64,000 nucleotides of DNA from Sophora flavescens. Lineage: Eukaryota; Streptophyta; Magnoliopsida; Fabales; Fabaceae. The first letter of the stretch is position 1. The number at the start of each line of letters is the position of its first letter. Below, piece after piece: positions 33,745 to 44,162 of this stretch. Both the position numbers and the translations under genes were made by a program. The notes beneath the pieces are model-generated. The model had not been told where the DNA came from, did no database searches, and saw only the letters and a program-made list of their open reading frames with translations. Where the stretch lies: assembly GCA_030762895.1 (NCBI GenBank), contig CM061068.1, forward strand, positions 40,534,783 through 40,598,782, given 5' to 3'.

Positions 33745-34040
33745 AGGGTTGGATTTGTATGTTTCTTGTTTTCTGTTTTCATTTTCTATTTTTAAAAATA
33801 ATTATAATAAAATTTATTATAAAATAATCACATTATTTTTATTATGTCTCATGTTTTCAAAGACTTGTAAAGGAGACGGTGAAAACAGCTTTTATTTGTT
33901 TTCATTATTTCCCGTACAAGTATTTGAAAATAAGAAACATAATGAAAAATAAAGTAACAGTTTTCTAATGATTTTTATTATAACTATTCTTGAAATTAAA
34001 AAATGAAAACATAAAATAAAAATTAAACCAAACATACCCT
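33745..34040. mobile_element. MITE-like element
   Basis: The left end AGGGTTGGATTTGTATGTTTC and right end AACCAAACATACCCT (reverse complement AGGGTATGTTTGGTT) form imperfect inverted repeats around an AT-rich core. A related element lies at 40,072-40,380. Target duplication unclear. Confidence 0.5.
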
Positions 34041-34740
34041 TACACACCCTTACATTTATGTGACTCGCCATTTTCTCTGGTGACGGCCTTGGAAAATTAT
34101 ATGTTTAATTTGCTATAGTTGAATATTCAAAAGTTATGAGCATCCATCAATGGTAAGAATAAGATCATATTTTAACCCTCTTATTGAGCTCACTGTCAAT
34201 ATGTTATTTTCTTAAAATTATTATAACCATAGTAGTAATAAGTCCAGACTGCTCCTGCTGGCATCCATCGAATTAATTTTTTTATTTTTTTTATTTTATA
34301 GTTGAATCGGTTGCTTATAATTATATACATCATCATCGTAAGTTGTAACTACAAGTCCTCCAAATCTTACTCTAATTGTAAGTTGTAACTACAAGAGATC
34401 TATAAAAAAAAATGTTGCACCGATTATGGACTACTTCCGGCAAAGCTTAGCATTGCTAACCCTTTGACAATGGTAATAAAAAATTCAGAGTAAAACCCTC
34501 ACAAACTGTGACCCTTTCAGGGATGGAAGACATGACGACCGTTTGTGACCCTTTCAAGAAGCCGGCAGCCAAAGTTGTTGTTACTTTATGTACCCAAATA
34601 CATAACTTTCCTAGAATTGTTGTTTTATCAGTCAATTGGCAAATGTAATGTAATTAGTAAGTGACAGTGCCACAGTTTAGTATAGAAGTGTTATGCTAAT
34701 TTCACTTTTCTGATCACCCAAATTCACTGCTGCTGCAAGG
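34041..34740. other. Upstream region of the LRR kinase gene
   Basis: No second gene is seen. A near-repeat GTAAGTTGTAACTACAAG occurs twice (about 34,340 and 34,378), and a near-repeat TGTGACCCTTTCA occurs at about 34,507 and 34,543. No clear TATA box was assigned. Confidence 0.4.
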
Positions 34741-37146
34741 ATGGGTCTAAAGACTCTAAACCCCATCTGGGTACCCTTCATTGTCATCTTTTTGTTCTTT
34801 CCAAAGACATACTCAGAGGATGAAGTGGTGAAGCAGGCACTAGTCAGATTCATGGACCAGCTTGCATTAGGGAATCCACAAAGGGAAGCAAAATACTGGG
34901 GTTGGAACTTGGCTTCAGATCCATGCATTGGTAATTGGCATGGTGTGAGTTGCTCAGAGGAGAGGAATGTGAAGGCTATAGTTCTTGATGAATCCAGCTT
35001 AAGTGGGACTTTAGACTTCAGTTCTCTTTGCAGGGTAAAGTCTCTTGAAATCCTTAACCTAAATAAAAACAGTTTGCATGGATTTATAGCAAAGGATGTA
35101 GGAGCTTGCAAGTCATTGACTCGTTTGTATTTAAGTGAGAACAACTTCTCTGGTGATCTTCCAACTTCTCTTGGAGGACTAGGCAGTTTGAAGTGGCTTC
35201 ATATTGCAAGCAACAGATTTACTGGAGAGCTTCCTAATATGATTCATGTTCCAGGGTTGATATCTTTTCTTGCTGAAAACAACAAATTCACTGGTGAAAT
35301 TCCTGATTTTGACTTCTCCAAACTTTTGGAGTTTAATGTCTCCAACAACAATTTGCATGGTTCAATTCCTGATGTCAGAGGCAAGTTCCATGTAGACAGC
35401 TTTTCTGGCAATCCTAACTTATGTGGGAATCCACTTCCAATGGCCTGTCCACCTACTCCTCCAAAGAAAGACAGAGAAGCGTTCATTGATGGTTTGGTTA
35501 TTTATTCAGGTTATGTAGTTCTTCTTGTGATTATCCTGCTTTTCTTTGCATACAAATTGATAAGGAAATTCAAGAATAAAGAAGAACCATTAGTCATTGA
35601 AAAGAAGGAAGGGACACATGAAACTAGTGGTGAAAAGGCTAGAGAAGTTTCCTTTGAAACTAAGAGTGGCATTGGGATGAGATCCGAGTATTCAATGGTA
35701 TCCCTTGAAAGTGAAATGAATACATCAACTCTTGTTGTTCTTTCAAGCCCGGCGTCAACGGCATTGCGATTTGAGGACTTGCTCAGAGCTCCAGCTGAAT
35801 TGGTTGGGAGAGGAAAGCATGGAAGCCTCTACAAGGTGATGCTAGACAATGGGGTGTTTTTGGCAGTCAAGAGGATCAAGGATTGGGGAATTTCAACTCA
35901 AGATTTTGAGAGAAGGATGTGCAAGATTAGCCAAGTGAAGCATCCATATGTACTGCCACCAGTTGTATATTATTGCTCCCTGCAAGAGAAGCTCCTAGCA
36001 TATGAATACATGGAGAATGGGAGTCTCTTCAAGATGCTCTGCGGTAAGTTGTTTAGTAAGGTGTCATTGCATCCATTTGGGTACTAGTTCCTAGGTAAGT
36101 AGTCTTCACCAAATGGATGTGCTTTTATATCAGAATATAAGAGCAACTGTAACCTAACAATATTAGGATGAAAACCAAAATTTGTTTACATATCCTTAAA
36201 CATGTTATCAAGGCTTCGATTCCTATCATTTGTATGAAAAAGGTTTTGTTAGGATAAACAAAACTCACTCCAATGGTCTATACATCTCGAAAGGGATTAG
36301 ACTCTAGGATACCCTTGATTTTTAAATTTTTTTTGCTTACATGTCAAATATCTAAATGATGACATCTAACACATTGCACATAATTAGTATTTCCAGTAAG
36401 AAGCTCATTGGCTTTTGTGAGACATATATCTTGATCTTTTGCTTTTTTTCTTCAGGGCTATCATTAATTTTCAAACATGGTAGAATTTGAAACTGCACTG
36501 AAATGTAGTCTTAATGAATGCATCTAACCAAATTTTTTTCTGCACCTTAAATGGTATGTCAGGATCCCGAATTGGCAAATCTTTTGACTGGGGGAGCAGA
36601 CTCAGTATTGCTGCTAAAATAGCTGAGGCTTTGGCATATATGCATGAGGAGCTTCGCGAAAGTGGAATAGCTCATGGTAACTTAAAATCAAGCAACATTT
36701 TGTTTGGCAGTAATATGGATCCATGCATAAGCGAATATGGCCTAATGGTGATTGAAAATCAAGGTCAAAGTACCTTTTCTCGAACGAAAAGTCACAAAAG
36801 TAGCAGTGTGACTGCTCTTCGTGCTTATAGCACCTTCAAAGTTGATGTATATGCCTTTGGTGTGATACTTCTTGAGCTATTGACAGGAAAAGTAGTTCAA
36901 GAAAATAACGGATTTGATCTGGTTACATGGGTAAATTCAGTGGTCAGAGAGGAATGGACTGTTGAGGTATTTGACAAGTCCTTGATCTCACAAGGTGCTA
37001 GTGAAGAGAGGATGGTGAACTTGTTGCAGGTGGCATTAAAATGCATAAATCCTTCTCCAACTGAAAGACCAAGCATGAGTGAAGTTTCTGTGATGACAAC
37101 TACTTTGAAAGAGGAAGAAGAAAGATCCATAACCTTCGATCCATGA
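34741..37146 (+). CDS. LRR receptor-like kinase, probably inactive kinase
   Basis: Two exons, 34,741-36,043 and 36,563-37,146 (GT-AG, joining at a split Gly codon), give 628 residues, the usual size for plant LRR-III type kinases. Order: signal peptide 1-25; LRR N-terminal cap with WNLASDPCIGNWHGVSC (54-71); about five LRRs (87-215); a Pro-rich juxtamembrane stretch; transmembrane helix about 251-272; kinase domain about 344-620. The Gly-rich loop GRGKHGSLYKV (356-366) and VAIK-type Lys (K377) are kept. The catalytic loop reads AHGNLKSSN (471-479), with His-Gly-Asn for His-Arg-Asp, and the Mg-binding DFG is SEYG (491-494), so phosphotransfer is unlikely. It would act at the plasma membrane as a ligand receptor or co-receptor. 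It resembles the family annotated as probable inactive receptor kinases. Ligand unknown. The ATG is preceded by AAGG and opens directly into the signal peptide. Confidence 0.92.
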
Positions 37147-38848
37147 GCAAGAGTTTAGTTATAATTAAACTTCTATATATCATATCATATCATAAAAGAT
37201 CTCTCTTTCAGGGAGTCTCTCTGTCTATCCAAACTTTCTCCAACTTTTATTAGTTTCAACTTTCAAGCAGATTTTGATCAGTATCCATTTACAGAATAGT
37301 ATTGTTACCAGTAATTTCATTAAGGATCAACTTGGCATAACTTGAGAACCACTGGTCCACCCTAATTACCATAAACGCGGTCACAAGTTTAATCATTTCA
37401 TATGAATATGTAATCTTTAACTCCTTACTTAAAGTCTGCATTCCTAAACCAAATCAGGGTGAAAGTCAGAAAACAGAAAATGCGGCAAAAATAAGTACAG
37501 CCAATTATTTTAGCATCTCCGACTACTTTGGGCTAATACTTTCTCTACGCCTGGTGAAGTGATGATGCAATTTTAACAAATATTGTTTAACTATAAGGGA
37601 AATAAAATTTGTGTGCCACTTTTTCCCCGTGTGACGATTGATTTGTTTGACTTTTAAAGAAATGATTTTTGTAGCCATTATTATGTAGTTAAGCAATAAC
37701 AGCTGAATGCGTGAACACTTGTTGCTGGTAGGTGTGTTGGCTGAACACCATTCATTTTAGTGGCACTGCTACTTTGGACAGACAAAATCATAGGTTTAAT
37801 TTAGTTGTCATGCGTGCAAGAATTCCGGAACCTACGCTTTTGTCTTTAGGGTCTCTATAATGTCAGTCACCACCTCCAAACCTTTGACTAGTAGGGAGGC
37901 TCGCCGCTCGTGAATTTATCACCATAGAGCTATCATGATTTATTAGCAACATTAATCATTTCAAACATGAAAGGACGCATAGATTTACACGGTTTAATTC
38001 GGGAGAAACAGTGTAATACTTTCTTATATATAAAAAATGAGAGTGCCAAAAAAAAAGGAAAAACAATTATCAATCCTAGAACTTAGTCAACCAAAACCAT
38101 CCGAAACTGTCCCTTTAAATCGTTGATGTTGGATAACATCCAGCAATCAGATAAGACCCTTTTTTTTTTAATTTTTCGGCTCAACCATCAGCCAGGAATA
38201 GTTATTTTGCTGCGATCATGCCAAGTGCTTTTTTGGGTCTTGTAGCCTTCTTGTTAACTTACCACTCAAAATGATATGAAACATAAGTCATTATTCCTAT
38301 AAGGTCATATGTTCAAACCTCGTTATCATTATAAAAAAATTGAAATAGGTGGACATCCTAGGAGGAGGCGTGGGGTACAATTTTTTCTATCAGCAAAGTG
38401 ATATAGTGCCTTCAAATTATATGAACATGTCATAAACTTGAAGGTCATGTAGTAATCAAAGCACTAGTTTCCTATCTGTAGCTATAATTGTACCTCCATT
38501 ACAATTTTAATCAAACCAAACATTGTTTCTTTTTGAGACTTCTAGTGCAAAACTAATTCTAGCAACTTTACATAGTCAATACCACCGCGAGATTCTATCA
38601 AAAGGTAGGATAGGCTCTTCGATCTAATACTTCCCATTGATTTCCTTATAAGCCTTCCTTCTCTCTTTAGTCTTGACATATCAGTGAGTCAGGGACTAGT
38701 ACCAATTTAAAAGAAAAAGGAAAGAAATTTCCTTACTACAAAATCTGGATTATTTTCTGATGCTTCTGTTTATAGAGCATAGTGACTCGATCGCATTGGA
38801 ATCTTGTTTTTTCCTTGTAATTTACTCCCACAATATCTATCTGCCAAA
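37147..38848. other. Intergenic, nothing recognised
   Basis: AT-rich spacer holding the 3' flank of the kinase gene and the promoter of the ATL gene. No ORF or transposon end I can support. Confidence 0.5.
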
Positions 38849-39910
38849 ATGCGCAGCATTCTACTTGAAGCCCCTCAAAAAGGTGATATTGGTAATTTGA
38901 AGTACTCATCTCCTCAATCTCTCTTCTCTCCATTCCAAACTCCTAATGAATATGATGGCAATGTTAGTAATGAGAAAGAAGCAACACCATCTTCATATTC
39001 ATCTCTTAGTAGAATCAGTCCACTTATCTTGTTGGTTATAATAGTTCTAGCAGTTATCTTCTTCCTCTGTGGACTAATCCATTTGGTTCTATGGTTTCTG
39101 ATGAAAAGTCCATCCTCTTCATCTCTTTACAATTCCAATAGATTCCCAGAACCCAACCATTCTCGTTCTCTTCAAAGACAGCTTCAACAGCTCTTCCGCT
39201 TGCATGATTCAGGTCTAGACCAAGCTGTCATAGACGCTCTTCCTATTTTCTACTACCAAGATTTGTTGGGTTTGAAGGAACCATTTGATTGTGCTGTGTG
39301 TCTATGTGAGTTTTCAGACCATGACAAGCTGAGGTTGCTTCCCATGTGCAGCCATGCATTTCACATGAATTGCCTTGACACATGGCTTCTCTCAAATTCT
39401 ACATGTCCTCTTTGTAGAGCAACTCTCCCCAGCAATGGTTACCCTTTGGAGAATCCAATGTTGAATATTGACTATTCTTGTGTTCAGCCAAGTAGGTTCA
39501 GAGTCACAGGTGAGGAAGAAGATGGGGGTACACATAGTCAAAGACAAGTAACAGGAGAAGAACAAGTTGATGGGAAAAGGGTGTTTTCAGTGAGACTTGG
39601 AACATTAAAAAATAATGGATTGAGGGGTGGAGAGATAGGAGGAGGAGTAGAGAATAGTTTTGATGTGAGGAGATGCTACTCCATGGGTTCATATCAGTAT
39701 GTGGTTCCTGATTCAAATCTGCAACTGATCTTATCACAAGATAAGATGAGGAGGGGCTGTATATCTGGTGTTTCAGAAAATGGGAATGTGGATGGAAAGA
39801 GGATAGGGAACAGAACAGAAGGTGAGAGCTTCTCTGTTTCAAAGATCTGGCTTTGGTCCAAGAAGAGCAAATACCATACTTTTTCTTCTTCTAATGCAGC
39901 TTTCCCTTGA
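38849..39910 (+). CDS. RING-H2 finger E3 ubiquitin ligase, ATL family (ATL13/46-like)
   Basis: Single exon, 353 residues, intronless like most ATL genes. I chose the ATG at 38,849; the frame is open further upstream but has no earlier ATG in frame. A hydrophobic transmembrane segment lies at about 58-85. The ATL GLD motif is SGLDQAVIDALP (121-132). The RING-H2 ligands are C148, C151, C167, H169, H172, C175, C186 and C189, spaced exactly C-x2-C-x15-C-x-H-x2-H-x2-C-x10-C-x2-C, with the ATL-typical W179 and P187 for E2 binding. The wording PFDCAVCLCEFSDHDKLRLL places it near ATL13, ATL46 and ATL47. It should be a membrane-anchored E3 ligase. The Ser-rich and Gly-rich tail after 195 is of unknown role. 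Substrates unknown. Confidence 0.95.
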   Translation: MRSILLEAPQKGDIGNLKYSSPQSLFSPFQTPNEYDGNVSNEKEATPSSYSSLSRISPLILLVIIVLAVIFFLCGLIHLVLWFLMKSPSSSSLYNSNRFPEPNHSRSLQRQLQQLFRLHDSGLDQAVIDALPIFYYQDLLGLKEPFDCAVCLCEFSDHDKLRLLPMCSHAFHMNCLDTWLLSNSTCPLCRATLPSNGYPLENPMLNIDYSCVQPSRFRVTGEEEDGGTHSQRQVTGEEQVDGKRVFSVRLGTLKNNGLRGGEIGGGVENSFDVRRCYSMGSYQYVVPDSNLQLILSQDKMRRGCISGVSENGNVDGKRIGNRTEGESFSVSKIWLWSKKSKYHTFSSSNAAFP

Positions 39911-40071
39911 TTTTTTGTAAGAATGCTAAAGCTAAATATATGATGCAGCTCGATTTTCTATCCAGAATTGTAGGACAGTTTTCAATACCATGTTAAGGAA
40001 TTTCTTATCATACTGTCAACATGCACAGATTTATGCTAGTTGATATTTGGTTGTTTCTTCTTTGCTATTTT

Positions 40072-40380
40072 AGGGTCTCTTTGGTTTCCATCTTCATTTC
40101 TTGTTTTCATTTTTTTTAAATTTGTATTGATTTTAAATTGTTAATAAGAGGATGAAAGGCTCCTACAGTAAATAACCGTGACAAAGAGATGATGGAAAGC
40201 TAATTAGAAAGAATGCATTTCCAGAAACAAAGAAAACAATTGTTTGACATTTTCAAAATTTCTAGAAATGTTGGAAATGTTTTCAAAATTTGAAAAAGAA
40301 AATGATGTGGCAAATACTAAAATCAATACATATTTTAGAAAATGAAAAGAGGAAATGAAAATGCAAACCAAACAAGCCCT
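40072..40380. mobile_element. MITE with 29-bp imperfect inverted ends
   Basis: The left end AGGGTCTCTTTGGTTTCC and the right end GCAAACCAAACAAGCCCT are inverted copies with few differences; the inner arms (TTCATTTC and GAAATGAA) extend the match. No ORF. It lies 160 bp downstream of the ATL gene. Superfamily (hAT- or PIF-like) is not decided. Confidence 0.68.
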
Positions 40381-40743
40381 TACTTTGTCTCCCTACTCAC
40401 CATTTGGATTCCATTGAACTAGATTTGAAAAGCGGGTACCAGCAGCATCAATGGTATAAGCAAGATGATGTTGTTCTAGATCACTGAGATAAGAAAGAAG
40501 TATTTGCAACAAATTCCATGAATAAAATTGTCTAACTAACAATACCCTAAGTAGTAAACTAGTAATGGAGTGGAGTGAAAGTCTATTAACACGTTAATTG
40601 AGAGTTTGTTCATTAATTGAGTGGGATGGTTGATGATGGTAACCCAAACCACTTCACTCCATCCGAAACCTCTTATTTTCATATCCTCCAAATTGGGAGT
40701 CTGGGATCTTCCATTCCATCATTAAGGGTATGTTTGGGAGAAT

Positions 40744-41706
40744 TGATGTGATCAAGACATAGATCACTAACATTTTAGGATCATTCTTTGATTTCAATTG
40801 CTAAAAATTCAAGATCAAACACAAACAAGAACAATTGATATGAAACTTGTTCTTCAAGTGAAGAATCAAGAGAAACAAAAAGGAGTAGAAGAGAAGAACA
40901 ATTGATATATGACTAGAAAGTAAATTGCAAGAATTAAATTGCAAGAATTAAATTGCAAGAATTAAAGAACAAAAGTAGAAAATGGAATAGGAATAAGATG
41001 AAGGGGAAGGCGCCACAATTGAATCATCTTTGAGAAGAATATTGAATTGATAAGCCAAAGGAGGATTCACCACTTAAATATGGAAATTCAAGATAAGAAT
41101 CAATGGTTCAACTCATGAACCAAGAAGAGGAGAACTCTCAACTCTCTCTAGAAATCTCAAGTGTGAGAAAACTCAATTGTATTCAAAACTTGTAAAATAA
41201 ATTACATGATACCTATATGTAGGCTCATCCTACTTACGTTCAAGCTAGACTAACTTGAAGTGCAAGCTACTCTAACTTGAGCCATAAGTAGCGGCCCTAG
41301 CCCCTTCCACCCAAGTGTGGACTTTGTTTTGGGCCTAATGCTTTCTACTATTATGCTATGGCCCAATAGGCCCAAACCTTAAACTAGTCCTAAGTCCTTT
41401 TTTGAGAAGCACTTTTCATTACATAAACTCTAGTCTATATAAGGTTCCTAGTCCCTACCTTTATTACATGAAGTTTAAGCTAAACAAGGGTCCTAGGTCC
41501 TAACCCTAACTAGGAGGTCAATGACTCAATACATAAGAGGTTCAAAGTGATGCCCTCTTCATGAAGTTGTCTATGAGATAAGTGATTGACCACCATCTTC
41601 TTGAGTGTGTCTTGGACTCTTCTAAGCCTTGCCCTTGTCATAGGTCCATGCAAGTCTTCAATGCTAGGTCCTTGGCTTTGTGTGTCCATGCCCACATCAT
41701 CCCCTC
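40744..41706 (-). repeat. Outer 3' LTR of gypsy 2
   Basis: On the plus strand it starts TGATGTGATCAAGAC. Its first about 540 bp match the other two LTRs, but 41,290-41,706 differs, so the U3 part comes from another subfamily. I set its end where the minus strand reads CAAGAAGGAGGGGA followed by TGATGTGGG, a purine tract then TG. The pol frame runs on into the LTR here. Confidence 0.65.
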
Positions 41707-42124
41707 CTTCTTGAGGGACATTCGTCCATGAATTGTGTTGATCATCATCTGTGTCATTTTCAAAAAGACTTAGATCAGACACATTAAACGTGGCACCCAC
41801 ATTATAATCACCAGGGAGATCTGTTTTATATGCATTATCATTTATTTTCTCCAATGCTTGGAAGGGTTCATCACTCCTTGGTAGGAGTTTGGACTTCCTT
41901 TGCAAAGGAAATCTTTCTTTTCTTAAGTGCACCCATACCCAATCACCCGGTTTGAGTAACACTTGTTTTATTCATTTATTTACCCGCCTTGCATTATGTT
42001 CCCCTTGTTTTTCAATATTTAATTTTACTTGTTCATGGAGCTTTTTAACAAAATCGGCCTTGGCAAGCCCATCTTGATGAAACAATGTTTGTTCAATGGG
42101 TATTGGAAGCAAATCAAGTGGGGT
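41510..42124 (-). pseudogene. Ty3/gypsy integrase carboxyl-terminal fragment
   Basis: The minus strand reads PLDLLPIPIEQ, then a stop at about 41,965, then LLKPGDWVWVHLRKERFP, DNAYKTDLPGDYNVGATFNVS and GPMTRARLRR. This is the usual end of a plant gypsy integrase with its basic tail. It is joined abruptly at 42,125 to the middle of an LTR, so its catalytic part is deleted. Confidence 0.85.
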
Positions 42125-42927
42125 TACAAACAAGAACAATTGAATGAAACTTGAATGTCAAGTGAGAATCAAGAGAAATAAAAAGGAGTAGAAGAGCACA
42201 ATTGTATATGAATTGAAATAGCATGATCAAGAATTAAAGTGCAGAAAGTTAAAGTGCAAGAATTAAAGAACACAAAGTAGAAAATGGAAGAGGTAGAGAA
42301 GAAGAAGAAGGCGTCCCAATCAATGCTTCATGGAGTGGAAGATTGAATTGATAAGCCAAATGAGGATTCACCACTTGAATAAGGATATTCAAGATAAGAA
42401 TCAAAGGTACAATTCAAGAACCAAGAAGAGGAGAACTCTCAACTTTCTCTAGAAATCTCAAGTGTGAGAAAACTCAAATGTATTCAAACTTGAAAAATGA
42501 TTTACATGAAGCCTATTTATAGGCTCATCCTACTTAAGGTGCAAGCTAGACTAACTTGAAGTGCAAGCTACTCTAACTTAAGATGCAAGCTAGTCTTACT
42601 TGAGGTGTAAGCTACTCTAAGTCCTAATGGGCTTGGAACACTATTAAGCCCAATTACAAGCCTAACTGAATCAAAACCCGTATAAAATTTCGTGCTAAAC
42701 TTGTAGCCCAATTTAAGTCATGATATACGCTGAATCAGGTCTTGAGTCAAAAATAATATTTGTAGATAATCTTCTAAGCTTTCCAACGCATCTAATATCA
42801 CTTCAATCGGACATCTACAACTCAAGAAACAGTCAAAATTGTGAAGTAGGTTCGATTTGGATTTGCTTCAAAGTTGACTTGCCCCTATTGGCCCATTAAG
42901 GTTATGCTTCCTGGGATCACATCATTC
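42125..42927 (-). repeat. Middle LTR of gypsy 2, truncated
   Basis: It matches the 5' LTR (49,824-50,695) over its whole length but lacks about 80 bp of one end, stopping at ACAAACAAG (42,125). On the minus strand it begins TGATGTGATCCC directly after the purine tract AAGAAGGAGGGAA, so it is the original 3' LTR of the gag-bearing element. The stretch 42,928-43,151 is the element's untranslated region with that tract. Confidence 0.82.
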
Positions 42928-44162
42928 CCTCCTTCTTGAAAAAATTTTGTCCCGAATTTTAATCCTACATTGAAGAGAAGATGTTTAGGTTTATTCTGTT
43001 ATAAAGATCCTAAAAAAAAGTTTTGGGAAGGAAACTCCCTATTTGGGAAGGCAACTCCCTTATTATTGTTGTAATTTTCAACCCATCCTCCCGGGTCAAA
43101 AACCACCCTTTTGAAAACAAGTTTTGTGAACAACCCTTTCAAATATTTTCCTCAAGGTGTAATCCCTTCAATGTTGTTTGGTAATGGTTGTTCACTATTG
43201 AGAGAAACATGTGGAAAGATATTGAATTTGTGTTGTAGTTCTCTCAAAGAATGGGAACCTTGATGGATGTGCATTAGTTTCAATGTTTTTATTTTCAAAG
43301 TAGATTTAATGCACATAGGTAAAGTAGAAGTATTAGTAGGCAAGCAAACATTTTTAGTTTTAAAATCATTTATTGGTTGCCCTACTAAGAAAGCATCATT
43401 TACCTCTCTTTTAACCTTAATATGCACACTTTTAGCACTTTCAACATAGCCCATAAATTCCACTTTGGTGGTGCAAAAAGTGTATTTTTCAAGATTAGCA
43501 AAAGGTTTTTCTTTCATAAGTAATAACAAAACACATTTTAATTGTTCAAGAAGATTTTCATGTGTTTTGCTATGTACCAAGATAGCATCATTGGAGATTA
43601 CCACAAGCCTTTGAATTTCTTTAGTTTCTTTATAAGTGACTTGAAGTTTATCCAAAAGAAACTCAAAGGTAGTAGGTAAAGAAAAAGATGGAAGAGACTT
43701 GTTACAAAAATTGTTGGAGTAAAGAAAACACAATGGATGGGTTTCCAAAAGTATTTTCTTTACTTCTTTTTCCTTTAAAGCTATGCATTCTTTGCCTTCT
43801 TGTTCTTTAACCTTATGGTTTTCGCCAAAGTTTTGCTCACTTGTGCCAATTGTCTTTTCCATATTATTTTGTGGCACATTCTTTTCTTTTGCATTTATTT
43901 CTTTTTCTTCTTTGTCACTCGTGGCTTTTCTCTCAAGCTCCCATTTTTCTCTCATTTTCTTTTGATCCTTACTAATTTCATTTGTAGAGAGGGGTACAAG
44001 AGTAATATTTTTGTTGTAGTGCATAGAAGGAAAAGAAAGGGTAGAAGTGGAAGGTATAGAGTTAGGAAATGTGGCATTTGATCCACTTTTACCAACAACT
44101 TCAAGTTGTTTTGATGAGTCACCCACCTTCTTGAAGGAGTTTTTTCTCTTCACTTGGGCTTC

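Noticed and set aside
33584..33952. 122-residue plus-strand ORF with hydrophobic stretches
   Set aside because: Overlaps a MITE-like AT-rich element; no homology recognised and no conserved pattern.
36897..37130. Minus-strand ORFs antisense to the LRR kinase, the ATL gene and the envelope-like ORF
   Set aside because: Shadows of real coding frames on the opposite strand.
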